From Sneathia sanguinegens (GTDB taxonomy: Bacteria; Fusobacteriota; Fusobacteriia; Fusobacteriales; Leptotrichiaceae), in the NCBI RefSeq assembly GCF_001517935.1, contig NZ_LOQF01000008.1, positions 1-64,000 of the forward strand: a DNA stretch of 64,000 nucleotides, given 5' to 3'. The notes under the pieces were generated by a model. That model had not been told where the DNA came from. It searched no databases and saw only the letters and a program-made list of their open reading frames with translations. Made by a program: the position numbers and the translations under genes. Positions 43,955-54,200 of the stretch are shown one piece after another. Positions within the stretch are counted from its first letter, which is position 1. Each line of letters begins with the position of its first letter.

Positions 43955-45694
43955 TTAATATTTTAATTTATTTAAGCTAGTATTGAAATAAAGTGGTGTT
44001 AGACTATTATTTTGTATAAATAGTAGCTTTTTATATATATTATCATAAATATCTAATTTAGTATTTGAATTAAATATAGATTTTGCAAAATCTAAATAAT
44101 TGCTATAATCCATTTTAGTATTTATTTGTGTTACATTGTAATCGGTAAGATTACATTCTTTTGCAACTATATCTATAACTTCGTCAAGACTAGCTATATC
44201 ATCAATAAGTCCTATTTTTTTAGCCTCATCACCTAACCAAATACGACCTCCAGCTAAAGGTTCTAATTTTTCATCAGGTATATTTCTTGCTACACTAACT
44301 CTATGTTTGAATTCAGTATAAACATCTTGTAAAATATTTTGCAAATGTGTTCTATCATCATCAGTTAGTGAATAACTTGGATCATAAATTCCAGCATATT
44401 TTCCTTTTTGTATTACTTGACTATTTATATTAAACTTATTGAAAGCCTTATCAAATTTTGGCAATAAAGAAACAACTCCTATAGAACCAGTAATTGTAGC
44501 TTCATTAGCGAAAATTTTCTTTGCACTTGTTGCTATATAGTAACCTCCAGAAGCAGCTACATCTGATAAAGAAGCATAAATAGGTATATGATAAGTATCA
44601 GTATATCTTTTTATTAATTTGTGTATCATTTCTGCTTCTAATGCACTACCACCAGGAGAATTTATACGAAGGATAACAGCTTTAATATTTTTATTTTTTT
44701 CTATTTGTTCAAATTTATTTCTAACATTTTTTTCTGAAAGTGTTAAATCAGATAAATCCTCATTTGATGAAGTAATATTTCCTTCTAAAGGAACGATTGC
44801 TATTGTATTTTTGCTATTATTTTCCATATCTTGCTGTGCAATATCAGATAAACTAATAGTATTATCATCAGTTGCATTTAATTTTTCCATTAGCATATCA
44901 TAATCCATTATTTCATCTATCAAGCCATAATCTTTTGCAGTATAAGGACTTATAGAATCATATTTTCCATCTAAAATATTATTTTTGAAAGTATTAATAT
45001 CTAACTTTCTATTTTTTGAAATATTAAGGGCAAAATTATTAAGTCTATTATCAAAAACCCTTGTTAAATCACTTCTTAATTCATCAGACATTTTGTTTAA
45101 ATAATATTGTTCACCAAATGATTTGTGTGATCCAACATGAATAGCTTCTACTTTTACACCATATTTATCAAAAATATCTTTGAAATATAGTTGGCTAGAA
45201 TAATAGCCATTTAGTGAAAGCCTTGCACTAAGTGTATTTGGCATAACAATCTTGTCAGCAACACTAGCAAGTCTATATGTTACATTGTCGATATTGCTAC
45301 CATAAGCATAAATTTTTTTATTAGACATAGGGAATTTTTTTAAAATTTTCATAAATTCTTCTATTTGTGAAGGACTTAATCTTAAAGTATCAAGATTAAT
45401 AATTAAAGCTTCTACATTTTTATTAAGTCTAATATTATTAAGTGAGTTAATTACAGTGTTAAAATTAATATTATCTTCATTAAAAAAAGCAAGTGTTGGA
45501 TTATTTTCTTCTTTTACCTTATCTATATCAAATACAACATATTTGTAATTAGAAATTACGGGTTTTTGATTTGATTTTAAGCTAGATTTAGATAAAATTA
45601 TTAGGCTGATTATAAAGAATATTGCAACACAATAAACAATTTTTAAATTAAAGATTATAAAAGCTAAAATATTTTTTAATATTTTTTTTAACAT
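43955..45694 (-). CDS. sppA: Signal peptide peptidase SppA, 67-kDa type
   Basis: A 579-residue membrane serine protease that digests cleaved signal peptides. One N-terminal transmembrane helix (about 15-35) is followed by two tandem S49 domains. The catalytic Lys is in the N-terminal repeat (GSHKSFGEQY) and the catalytic Ser in the C-terminal repeat (SDVAASGGYYIA), as in the E. coli Ser/Lys dyad. INSPGGSALEAE and the ITGSIGVV strand are also visible. It is last gene of a six-gene overlapping operon and overlaps mnmA2 by 7 bp. Confidence 0.93.
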   Translation of the reverse strand: MLKKILKNILAFIIFNLKIVYCVAIFFIISLIILSKSSLKSNQKPVISNYKYVVFDIDKVKEENNPTLAFFNEDNINFNTVINSLNNIRLNKNVEALIINLDTLRLSPSQIEEFMKILKKFPMSNKKIYAYGSNIDNVTYRLASVADKIVMPNTLSARLSLNGYYSSQLYFKDIFDKYGVKVEAIHVGSHKSFGEQYYLNKMSDELRSDLTRVFDNRLNNFALNISKNRKLDINTFKNNILDGKYDSISPYTAKDYGLIDEIMDYDMLMEKLNATDDNTISLSDIAQQDMENNSKNTIAIVPLEGNITSSNEDLSDLTLSEKNVRNKFEQIEKNKNIKAVILRINSPGGSALEAEMIHKLIKRYTDTYHIPIYASLSDVAASGGYYIATSAKKIFANEATITGSIGVVSLLPKFDKAFNKFNINSQVIQKGKYAGIYDPSYSLTDDDRTHLQNILQDVYTEFKHRVSVARNIPDEKLEPLAGGRIWLGDEAKKIGLIDDIASLDEVIDIVAKECNLTDYNVTQINTKMDYSNYLDFAKSIFNSNTKLDIYDNIYKKLLFIQNNSLTPLYFNTSLNKLKY

Positions 45695-46728
45695 TCTATT
45701 AGTCCACCTCCAATTAATTTATTTTCATAAAAGATAACTATATGTTGACCTTTTGAATTTTGAGCATTTTTAATTTCATATTTAAAATAGAGTTTCCCAT
45801 CTAAAAAGAATAAATAACCATATAGTCCTTTTGAAGAAAATCTAGGTTGAACAAAAACTCTTTTATTTAATATATCTGTTAAATTTACATGAAAAATATA
45901 ATTCGTGATTTGTATGCTATCTATCATTAATTTTTCATATGGACCAAGGACAATTTCATTAGTTTTTGGCAAAATTTTAAGTATGAAAATGGGATAAGGA
46001 AGTTTAAGACCTAACTTTCTTCTTTGCCCCACTGTATAGAGCTGATATCCTTTATGTTTACCTAAGATTTTTCCACTTTCATCAATAAAATTCCCTTCCT
46101 TAGTATCAAGATTTTTTTGTAAAAAAGGAATATATCCATCTTGTGCAAAACAAATACCAGTACTATCTTTTTTATCGTGTGTGATTATATTATTTTTTTT
46201 AGCAAGTTCTCTAATTTCAGATTTTGGTGTTTTTCCTAAAGGAAAGAGCATTTTTGATAAATCTTCTTTTGACAAGCGATAAAGCATATAGCTTTGATCT
46301 TTTACAGTATCTACATATGTTAGAAGACCATCTTCACTTTTTATAGCATAATGCCCAGTAGCTACATAATCAAAATTTAATTCTTTAGCTAAGTCTAGAA
46401 GTGTTCTAATTTTCACCTTTTCATTGCAAATAACACAAGGATTAGGAGTTCTTCCCTTTTTATATTCTTCAATAAAGGTAGTTATAATTTCTTTTTTAAA
46501 TTTATCTTCAACATTAATTACATAATGTGGAATTCCTAATTGAAAACAAACAATTCTAGCATCATTTATATCATCCAAGGAGCAACAGGTTTTATTTTTA
46601 CTATTACTTAATTCATCGGATAAATGTTTTATACTAACACCTATAACTTCGTAACCTTGTTCTTTTAATAAAAGAGCAGCAACAGAACTATCAATGCCAC
46701 CACTCATACCAACTATAACTTTTTTCAT
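45688..46728 (-). CDS. mnmA: MnmA-family tRNA 2-thiouridylase, second copy
   Basis: A 346-residue PP-loop protein: VGMSGGIDSSVAALLL, NPCVICNEKVKIRTLL, ATGHYAI, KDQSYMLYRLS, DSTGICFAQDGY, YTVGQRR. All MnmA catalytic elements are retained, but two extra cysteines occur early (KTCCSLDD) and the first catalytic site reads C-V-I-C, so it is clearly diverged from the copy at 9442. Fusobacteria and some Firmicutes carry two such genes, and the second may have a different tRNA target or sulfur donor. It overlaps lrgB by 4 bp. Confidence 0.88.
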   Translation of the reverse strand: MKKVIVGMSGGIDSSVAALLLKEQGYEVIGVSIKHLSDELSNSKNKTCCSLDDINDARIVCFQLGIPHYVINVEDKFKKEIITTFIEEYKKGRTPNPCVICNEKVKIRTLLDLAKELNFDYVATGHYAIKSEDGLLTYVDTVKDQSYMLYRLSKEDLSKMLFPLGKTPKSEIRELAKKNNIITHDKKDSTGICFAQDGYIPFLQKNLDTKEGNFIDESGKILGKHKGYQLYTVGQRRKLGLKLPYPIFILKILPKTNEIVLGPYEKLMIDSIQITNYIFHVNLTDILNKRVFVQPRFSSKGLYGYLFFLDGKLYFKYEIKNAQNSKGQHIVIFYENKLIGGGLIEC

Positions 46729-47423
46729 GATAGGATTACTCTAAGTATTAAAGGAGCTACTAAAATTACATAAAGTCCAGTAAGTCCTATTGATAAACCA
46801 GCCATAGCACCAGTTTCCTTATCCATTTCTATTGCTTTACTTGTACCAACAGCATGAGCTGCAGAACCTAAGCTAACACCTATGGCTACTTTGTCATCAA
46901 CATTAAGCATCTTATAAATTCCAGGACCCAAAGTAGCACCTGTTATACCTGTGACTATTACTAAAATTACTGTTATAGGAATTATACCATGAACATTTTC
47001 AGTAAGTCCTACGGCTATTGCAGTCGTTACAGATTTTGGCATAAAGGAAGCTATTATTTCAGGCTTGTAGGCAAATAATTTACAAATATAGCCAACAAGT
47101 AGACAATTTATTGTGTTTCCTACAATAATACCAGTAATAATAGATAAAAAATGTTTTTTTAACAAATGCAAATTTTTATGCAAGGGTATTGCTAGAGCTA
47201 CGGTTGCCGGTGTTATTAATGTAGTGAATATTGATCCACCAATATTGTATGTTTCATAAGGTATATTAAAAAATTTTAATATAGCTATAATTAATACTAT
47301 AGATATTAGTATAGGATTAAGTATAGCTGAATTAGTTTTAACAAACAATTTTACTGCTAGTACATAAATAAGTATAGTAAGCATAATTCCGAACATTTGA
47401 TTGTTTATTAAAATACTAAGCAT
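46725..47423 (-). CDS. lrgB: LrgB/CidB family membrane protein
   Basis: About 232 residues with seven or more hydrophobic helices. LrgB signatures are ITPATVALAIPLHKNL, MPKSVTTAIAVGLTE, TGITGATLGPGIYK and LGSAAHAVGTSKAIE. With LrgA it forms the holin/antiholin-like pair linked to autolysis, pyruvate uptake and overflow metabolism. The ATG at 47423 follows GGAGG and overlaps lrgA by 8 bp. The longer frame to 47477 has no ribosome site. Confidence 0.92.
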   Translation of the reverse strand: MLSILINNQMFGIMLTILIYVLAVKLFVKTNSAILNPILISIVLIIAILKFFNIPYETYNIGGSIFTTLITPATVALAIPLHKNLHLLKKHFLSIITGIIVGNTINCLLVGYICKLFAYKPEIIASFMPKSVTTAIAVGLTENVHGIIPITVILVIVTGITGATLGPGIYKMLNVDDKVAIGVSLGSAAHAVGTSKAIEMDKETGAMAGLSIGLTGLYVILVAPLILRVILS

Positions 47424-47778
47424 CTTCGCCTCCTTCAAATCTATTTTTAACAAATTCAACAATTTTAACTGTAACAATTAGTGAGAATATGGTTGTAAAT
47501 ATGGCTATAAGAAAAAAACTTAGCCAAATTTCTTTTATAAAATTGAATTTTGACATTATTCCAACTCCAGCAGGAACAAATAAGATACCTAAATTTTCTA
47601 ATAAAAATTCTCCAACTTTTTCAATTTTTTTCATTTTTAAGAACTTCAATTCTAAAAAGATAAATAAAATTATCATTCCAATAACACTTCCGGGAATAGG
47701 TAATTTTAAACCTTTAGATAAAAGCTCTCCTATAAGTGAGAATATTAAAATATACATAATCTCCTTATAAACATTCAT
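47416..47778 (-). CDS. lrgA: LrgA/CidA family holin-like membrane protein
   Basis: About 120 residues with four hydrophobic helices. The family motif KLPIPGSVIGMIILF and the third-helix LGILFVPAGVGIM are clear. It partners LrgB. The start is uncertain: ATG 47778 has GGAG 12 bases upstream, and ATG 47790 or 47796 would overlap the receiver-domain gene further. In firmicutes lrgAB responds to extracellular pyruvate and redox state, which would suit this organism (family knowledge, not shown here). Confidence 0.88.
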   Translation of the reverse strand: MNVYKEIMYILIFSLIGELLSKGLKLPIPGSVIGMIILFIFLELKFLKMKKIEKVGEFLLENLGILFVPAGVGIMSKFNFIKEIWLSFFLIAIFTTIFSLIVTVKIVEFVKNRFEGGEDA

Positions 47779-47782
47779 TTTT

Positions 47783-48151
47783 TTAATCATCTCCATTCAA
47801 AACATTATCTATAGCATTTATTAATTCGTTTTTTGTGAAAGGTTTGCAAAGACAGGCTTTTGCACCAGCTTCAAGACCTTCTGCAATATATACATCCAAA
47901 AACATCATAGAGCTACATATTATTATATTTGCATTTTTATCATAAGATAAAATTTTTTCTATAGAACCAAAACCATCGAGTATGGGCATGTTTATATCCA
48001 TTGTAACAATGTCAGGCTTATATACTATATATTTTTTATAAGCATCAAGTCCATTGTTAGCTTCAATAATATTAAAATTATATTCTTCTAAAATATTTTT
48101 AATTATTTGTCTAAAATATTGACTATCATCTACAACTAAAGCACTTTTCAT
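47783..48151 (-). CDS. Stand-alone response-regulator receiver domain (CheY-like)
   Basis: A 122-residue protein with a single receiver domain and no output. The acidic pocket is in ALVVDDSQ, the phospho-acceptor is Asp in IVTMDINMPILDGFG (near residue 52), the switch Ser is in IIICSSMM, and the Lys is in CLCKPFT. No histidine kinase or chemotaxis gene is nearby. It overlaps the HAD gene by 4 bp and sits just before lrgA, so it may act on a partner in this operon or elsewhere. Confidence 0.88.
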   Translation of the reverse strand: MKSALVVDDSQYFRQIIKNILEEYNFNIIEANNGLDAYKKYIVYKPDIVTMDINMPILDGFGSIEKILSYDKNANIIICSSMMFLDVYIAEGLEAGAKACLCKPFTKNELINAIDNVLNGDD

Positions 48152-48957
48152 AAATTAAAAACCTCTTCAATTTTTTTTGCAACAGCATCAGAATGACTAT
48201 CGTCTATAATCTCTTTTTCGGGTAATAAATCTTTTAATTCTTGCAAGGCATTAGCCATTATAAAGCTATTTTTAAATAATTTCAACATAGAATAGTCATT
48301 TAAACCATCACCGAAGGCAATAACTTCATCAGGATTTATACCATCTTTTTCTAAAAGTTTCAAACTTGCATTAGCTTTATTAGCTGAAATATCAAAGATT
48401 TCTAAGGAATTTTCACTAACAAAATCTATATTTGCATCCTTTGAAATATTTTCTTTTAAAACTTCACGAATCTTTTTTAAATTTTCAAAAGAGCCTATAA
48501 AAAAAAGTTTATTAAAGTCTTTCTTTTTAAATTCTTCTATATCTATTACTGTAGCACCAAAAGTTTTATCTACTCTTCTTTTTGAATAAAAATCCTTATA
48601 TTCTTCAGAAATAACAAACCAATCTGTTCCAGAATAGCCATTTATGAATATTTCTTTTCCATATTTCTTGTAATCCAAATTAAGAATAAAATCTTTACAT
48701 TTTTTATTTAATGTTACTGAATAGATTTCTTTACCTTTTTCATCAATTATTCTAGCACCATTAGTTGTAATAAGAGAAAGAGAGTGTGAAAATTGATCTG
48801 CAATTAATCTTGCTCCTCTTTCTACACGACCAGTAGCTATGTATAGCTTATACCCCTTATCTAAGAATTTATTAATAACATTCTTAGTATATGTGCTAAG
48901 AAAATGATCTTTATTTAATAAAGTTCCATCCAAATCAGTAACAACTGCTTTAAACAT
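48148..48957 (-). CDS. Cof-type HAD family phosphatase
   Basis: A 269-residue HAD IIB hydrolase: VVTDLDGTLLNKD (nucleophile Asp and acid Asp), TTNGARI, a C2 cap domain (about 85-185), and AFGDGLNDYSMLK near the C-terminus (metal Asp). These cytoplasmic enzymes dephosphorylate sugar phosphates, flavin or PLP precursors, and specificity is not readable. It is first in the operon, with an extended -10 promoter at 48984-48995. Confidence 0.88.
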   Translation of the reverse strand: MFKAVVTDLDGTLLNKDHFLSTYTKNVINKFLDKGYKLYIATGRVERGARLIADQFSHSLSLITTNGARIIDEKGKEIYSVTLNKKCKDFILNLDYKKYGKEIFINGYSGTDWFVISEEYKDFYSKRRVDKTFGATVIDIEEFKKKDFNKLFFIGSFENLKKIREVLKENISKDANIDFVSENSLEIFDISANKANASLKLLEKDGINPDEVIAFGDGLNDYSMLKLFKNSFIMANALQELKDLLPEKEIIDDSHSDAVAKKIEEVFNL

Positions 48958-48986
48958 TTAATCACTCCTTTAAATATATATGGAAT

Positions 48987-48995
48987 ATTATAGCA
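48987..48995 (-). promoter_or_regulatory. Extended -10 promoter of the HAD-to-sppA operon
   Basis: On the minus strand TGC directly precedes TATAAT (48987-48992), 30 bp upstream of the HAD start. The -35 box is poor. Confidence 0.55.
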
Positions 48996-49231
48996 TAAAT
49001 TAAAGTGAAAAGTTAAGGTTGTAATGAAAGTATTAAATAAAGTGAAAATATTAACTATATTTTTACATAAATTAAATTTTGTGAAAAAAATATAGAATAA
49101 AAACTTTATACACATATATCTTTTCTTCTTTTATATAAAAAAGGTAAAGACATAGACAGTAAAAGTCCAAGCATAAATAAAATTTATGGTACTATTAATA
49201 AAATATATTTAAAAAACTTTTTAAAAAATAG
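48996..49231. other. AT-rich divergent intergenic spacer
   Basis: A/T-rich DNA between the divergent HAD and outer-membrane-protein operons. I see no RNA gene, repeat or further palindrome in it. Confidence 0.4.
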
Positions 49232-49237
49232 TATAAT
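49232..49237 (+). promoter_or_regulatory. -10 box of the surface-protein operon
   Basis: TATAAT 31 bp before the 49268 start codon. No good -35 box, and several A/T tracts lie upstream. Confidence 0.45.
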
Positions 49238-49267
49238 TAAGTGAAAAATCTTGAAAGGAGATAGGGA

Positions 49268-51280
49268 ATGAAAAATAAAAAGATATGTTTTTTAGCAGTG
49301 CTATTATCGATGGCTTCTTATGCTTACGAGGCAAGCGTAGAAACAGGAGTTAAGGTTAATAGTAGTTTTGCACCCAAATATGAAACCACAGGTTATGAGT
49401 TAAATCTTTTGAAATTTAATATTAAACCGTTAAAAGAATTAGAATTTGGTGTTGATATTAAATCTGCAAGAAAAGATTTCTCAATTAATGATTATGATAA
49501 GGATATAAAGCACATATATAATTGGAAAAAAAGAGACGCAAATCATGATGTCATGTTGAAATTTTTAATTAATAATGAAAATAATTTGACTAAGGATTTA
49601 AAATTGACAAATAATTTTCAATATTATTTAGATGATTTTTGGATAAAGAAAAATTATTCAAAAGATGGGACAATAAAAGAAGAAGTAAAAACTGAATATT
49701 TAGAAGATGATGGAACAAAACAAGCTTTAGGAAATACAGTATTTAGTACAAATATTTCAGGAAAAGTTAAAAATACAGAAATAGATTCAAAAATTGAATA
49801 TAAGGCAAATCAATTTCATAGATTTGATAAAGATGAAGCATATTTTAAAGTAAATAGTAAAACTGATACAAAATTAAATGATAAATATGCTTTAAATAGT
49901 GAATACAATTTTGACATAGATCTTAATGCAGCAAGTAGACCATTTGATGCACTTGATACAGAATTAGATGAATTTCCTGATTTCCATTCGGGAGATTATG
50001 TAACAAAATTTGATCAAAAATTTAATTTTGGTTTTAAATACTCTGAAAATAAGAATAATTATGGTTTGAAATTAGAAATGAAACATCATGCAGAATATTC
50101 TAAGGGTCAAAAGAAAGAAGATCCATATAAAACTTTCTATAATATTTTAGATCCAAAACTTATTTTAAGTGCTAGTAATAATGTTGATTTAAAAGTAGGT
50201 AAATTAGTTTTTGATAATAGCTTAGGAAATTTAATAGAAGCAAGAATGACAAAATATTTACCAGATGAAAGTAGAAAAGAAAACTATGAACTAGCATTAA
50301 AATATGAACCAAGTTTAAAATCTAAATTAAAATATATGTATAATAAAAATAAGGATGATTTAGAACTAGATACAAGTTTAGAATATTTTCCAAGTTTTCT
50401 TTTATACCCAACAAATATAAATGCAGATGTTGTTCCGCATAATTTCAAACTTGGTTTTAAAACAAAATATGTTAGAAAATTAAATGATAAACAAGATGTT
50501 AGTTTTGATTTTGATAATAAACTAAGTAAAATAGTAAAATTTTCTGATAGTAAAGAAAATGAACCTAAAAATAATATTGAATCTAAATTGAACATAAAAT
50601 ATACAAATAAAGAAATAAAAGATTTGAATTTGAGTGTAAATTTAAATAATGAATTCAAAGAAGATACAATTAAAAAAGTAAAAATTTTACACCCTAATAA
50701 TACAAGTAATAAATTGAATTTAAGCATAGAAACAGAATATAAAGGGCTTAAAGATTTAGTATTTATTAATAAATTAAAATATAAAAATAGTTTAGCACTT
50801 AATCATGTAACAAGACCAGATGATAAAAATGTTTTAACATATTTAATAAATTCTTTGGAATTTGATAGTTCTGTAGAATATACAAAAAAAATTAGTGATA
50901 AATTGACCTTAAAGAGTGGCTTAGATGTACTTGCAAAATTTGATACCCTATTACTTAGAAGTGAAAAAATGTATAACTATAATACAAATGATATAGAAAA
51001 AACAAAAGAAAAACCTATGTTAAGTGATGCAGTTAATAATAAATATAATTTAGGAGGAAGTTTTGAATTAAAGCCTAAAGTTAGTGTTGTATATATGCCA
51101 ATAAAAAACTTAGAATTAAGTTCAGGATTTGAAATTTCTACTCTTTTTGAAAAGAAAGTAATAGATTTGATAAAGGATGAAAAAAGACCAGATGAAGGCT
51201 TATTTGGACCAATAGATAAGAAATTTGAATTTAGAAAATTAAAACCAAGCTTAACATTAAATTTGAAGTATAAATGGTAG
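49268..51280 (+). CDS. Outer-membrane barrel protein (paralogue D)
   Basis: A 670-residue protein with a signal peptide (MKNKKICFLAVLLSMASYAYE). The mature chain is a long series of short amphipathic strands separated by Lys/Asp/Asn-rich turns, enough for a large barrel of twenty or more strands. The C-terminal section (KPKVSVVYMPIKNLELSSGFEI and the ending LTLNLKYKW) matches the ends of the proteins at 33744, 37425 and 40254, so it belongs to the same paralogous family, but its middle is beta-rich rather than helical. It is first gene of a three-gene surface operon, 8 bp before the protease. Confidence 0.72.
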   Translation: MKNKKICFLAVLLSMASYAYEASVETGVKVNSSFAPKYETTGYELNLLKFNIKPLKELEFGVDIKSARKDFSINDYDKDIKHIYNWKKRDANHDVMLKFLINNENNLTKDLKLTNNFQYYLDDFWIKKNYSKDGTIKEEVKTEYLEDDGTKQALGNTVFSTNISGKVKNTEIDSKIEYKANQFHRFDKDEAYFKVNSKTDTKLNDKYALNSEYNFDIDLNAASRPFDALDTELDEFPDFHSGDYVTKFDQKFNFGFKYSENKNNYGLKLEMKHHAEYSKGQKKEDPYKTFYNILDPKLILSASNNVDLKVGKLVFDNSLGNLIEARMTKYLPDESRKENYELALKYEPSLKSKLKYMYNKNKDDLELDTSLEYFPSFLLYPTNINADVVPHNFKLGFKTKYVRKLNDKQDVSFDFDNKLSKIVKFSDSKENEPKNNIESKLNIKYTNKEIKDLNLSVNLNNEFKEDTIKKVKILHPNNTSNKLNLSIETEYKGLKDLVFINKLKYKNSLALNHVTRPDDKNVLTYLINSLEFDSSVEYTKKISDKLTLKSGLDVLAKFDTLLLRSEKMYNYNTNDIEKTKEKPMLSDAVNNKYNLGGSFELKPKVSVVYMPIKNLELSSGFEISTLFEKKVIDLIKDEKRPDEGLFGPIDKKFEFRKLKPSLTLNLKYKW

Positions 51281-51288
51281 GAGGTAAA

Positions 51289-54200
51289 ATGAGAGTAAAT
51301 AATAAAAGCATAGCTATATTTTTTGGTCTAATAGCTCTTAGTAGTTGTAGTAGTTTAAAAAAGGTAAATAATGCTGATAAAGCAAATAAATTAGAAGTTA
51401 AATATTTTAAACCTGAATATGATATTAATGAGGGTGTTAATGAAATAGTCAGCGAAATAAAAAAACAACCTGTAGACAGACTTAAAAATATTACAGCTAA
51501 AAATTTTGAAATAAAAAATTTAGATAAAATGTATGATAAAGAAGTAATATATTTAAATAATGATAGTTTAGATAAAAATATATCAATTGTTAAAATATAT
51601 AACAAAAAGCCTAGTTTGGTGTATAAAAAAGGAAGTAAAGGTTACGAAACTTTAGTTGGTGTAGAAAAAACAGGTGGAGAACTTTTCCCAGATAAGCCAG
51701 AATTAAAAAATGAAAAATATAAGGTAGTTACAGATAAGGATAGAAATAATGTCTATGTTCAAGTAAGAGATAATATTACAGGAAAAACAAAAGATATTAG
51801 ATTAGATAATAAGGTTTTAATTGAAGAAAGACCTAGTGAAATATCAGATAATATTAGATATGAAGATTTGAAAAAATTGAATAAGGATAAAAGAGTTAAG
51901 TATAAGATTAATACCTTAGATAATCCTTTTGAAGATGTAGCAGATGCAGAAAAACAAATAGTAAATGGTTATGAATTTTATGATTATAAAAATTATTTTA
52001 AACCAGATAAATACTATGATGAAGATGATTTGGCTGGAGTTAAAAGAGTTGACTTAATTGATCATATTGATGGTTTGAAAGATAAAGAATATAAAAGAAA
52101 TATAGATTTTGGAATAAAATTAGGAGATTTCAAAGATGATTATTCAAAACTTTTAGCAGATCTTAGTAAAAGAAGCCTTAAATTAACAGAAGATGGTAAG
52201 GTTATAGGAGGTTTTGATGAATATTTATCACAAAAAATAGAAAAATATAGTGAAGCAGAACCTCAAACTGGAAAAGTAAGTTTTGTAACTGAAATTTTAG
52301 ATAAGGATAAAAATGTAGGTTTACATAATGTAGTAAGAAAAATATTACAAGATGGAAAAGTAGTTTTTCAAAAGAAAGAAAAAGCTTTTGTAAGCTTTGA
52401 TGGAGTAAATGTTGCAGTAGCAGACGGAACTTTTTTTGATTTATCACCAGAAGTTGAAAAAAGAGTTTATAGAGGTACGGTAAAAGCTGATGATAAGGTT
52501 AAGGATTTTGTAAAAGAAGCTACAGATGAAAAAGAAAGAAAAAAAGCTCTACAACACTTATTAAGACAACATGGTGCAACAGTAATAGGAGCTATGATAG
52601 ATGAATCAGTTTTAGGAGATGCTTTTTATTGGACAGGTGCTATAACTGATACTCTTTGCAAGATTGGAGAAAAAGGAAATTTACCAGACTTTATACCAGA
52701 TTATCAAGCTTTAAATAAATTTATTGGAAATCTTTTATCAAAGTATGCAGATAAGTATTCACCAGAAATGACAAATTATTTAGCGGATAAAGTAAAAGCT
52801 GCTGCTGAAAAATTGGATGAAATAACAAATGTAGTAATAGATGCAAAGATAGCAGATGCTAATAAAAAAGAAATGTACAAAACTATGTATCCAGAATTAG
52901 CTCGTCTATTAAAAGAAGTTTATGGTATGCCAGAATTAGATAAATTAAAATTCTCTAAGTTGCATTTCACAACTATTAGTGTTGCTTCTGGAGATGAGCA
53001 TATAAAAACAAGTGATACTGCTAAAAATTTATCATCTATATTAGATTTGAATAAAAATATTAAGGCAATCAATATGTCTTATGGTTCAAACTATAATGTA
53101 GAAGAATATTTAGAATTAAGTAAATTAAAGCAAGAAGATTTTGAAAAAGGAGCAAAAGCATATAATACAGATGCATATTTCAGAAATGCAGTTTTATCAT
53201 GGTTAAAATCAGATGATGAAAAATCAGAACAAAATATGAAAGATTACTATAATGGTTATTTAGGAATACCTAGTGTATATAAATATTTTGCTTCAAGAAA
53301 TCAAATTAGTGCAAGTGACTATAAAAAACTTGTAGATTTGAGATTATTAACACTAAAAAGTGTCTTAAAAGAAGCACCTGAAATAACTGCTGCAAATCAT
53401 GATATTCTTTTTGTTAGATCAGCTGGAAATACTTATTCTTATGCTCAAATAGATTTAGCAAATTATGATAAAAATGGTAAAAAAATAGCTTATCATGATC
53501 CAAACTATAAATATAGTAATGATTTTGCTTCATTGCCAACATATATGAATGAAGTAGAAAAAGAAAAGGCAAGAGAAGAAGGAAAGGAATATAAATATAA
53601 CTATAACTATAGAAAAAATTTATTAGGTTCAGTTGGAGTTGTACCAAAGACATCAAGTTATGGATATGAAGCAACTGAAGATATTTCAAATGCTTGGGCA
53701 CTATACACAGATAAATTTAACTATAAGCGTTTAAGAGCTTTTGGAATAGGAATGTTGTCAGAATATAATTTCTTAATTAAGGAATTAAATAATATAGTAA
53801 GAAATCCTGAAAAATATCCTAAAGGATATAAAGAAGAAATAGTATCTAGAATTAAAGCTGTAGATAAAATGGTTGCAGAACATCAAGATATGGAAAAAGA
53901 TGATACAAGATATTCATTTTCAAGAGCAGGAAAAGCTATGTTATGGACTATGGCAGCTGACGGATCATATGTTTATACAAAGAGATTAACAAATGAAGAA
54001 AAGCAATATAGCGATGGAGAAGATATAGGTAGTGATATAGCATTTGGATCATCATTCTCAGCACCTAGAATGACAGCAGTAGCTGGTATGATAGCTGAAA
54101 AATTTCCATGGATGAGTGCACATGATATAAAAACAAGTATGTTGACAACAGCTATAGATGATTATAGATTGAATTTTATAGATTTAAATAAAGAAAAAGG

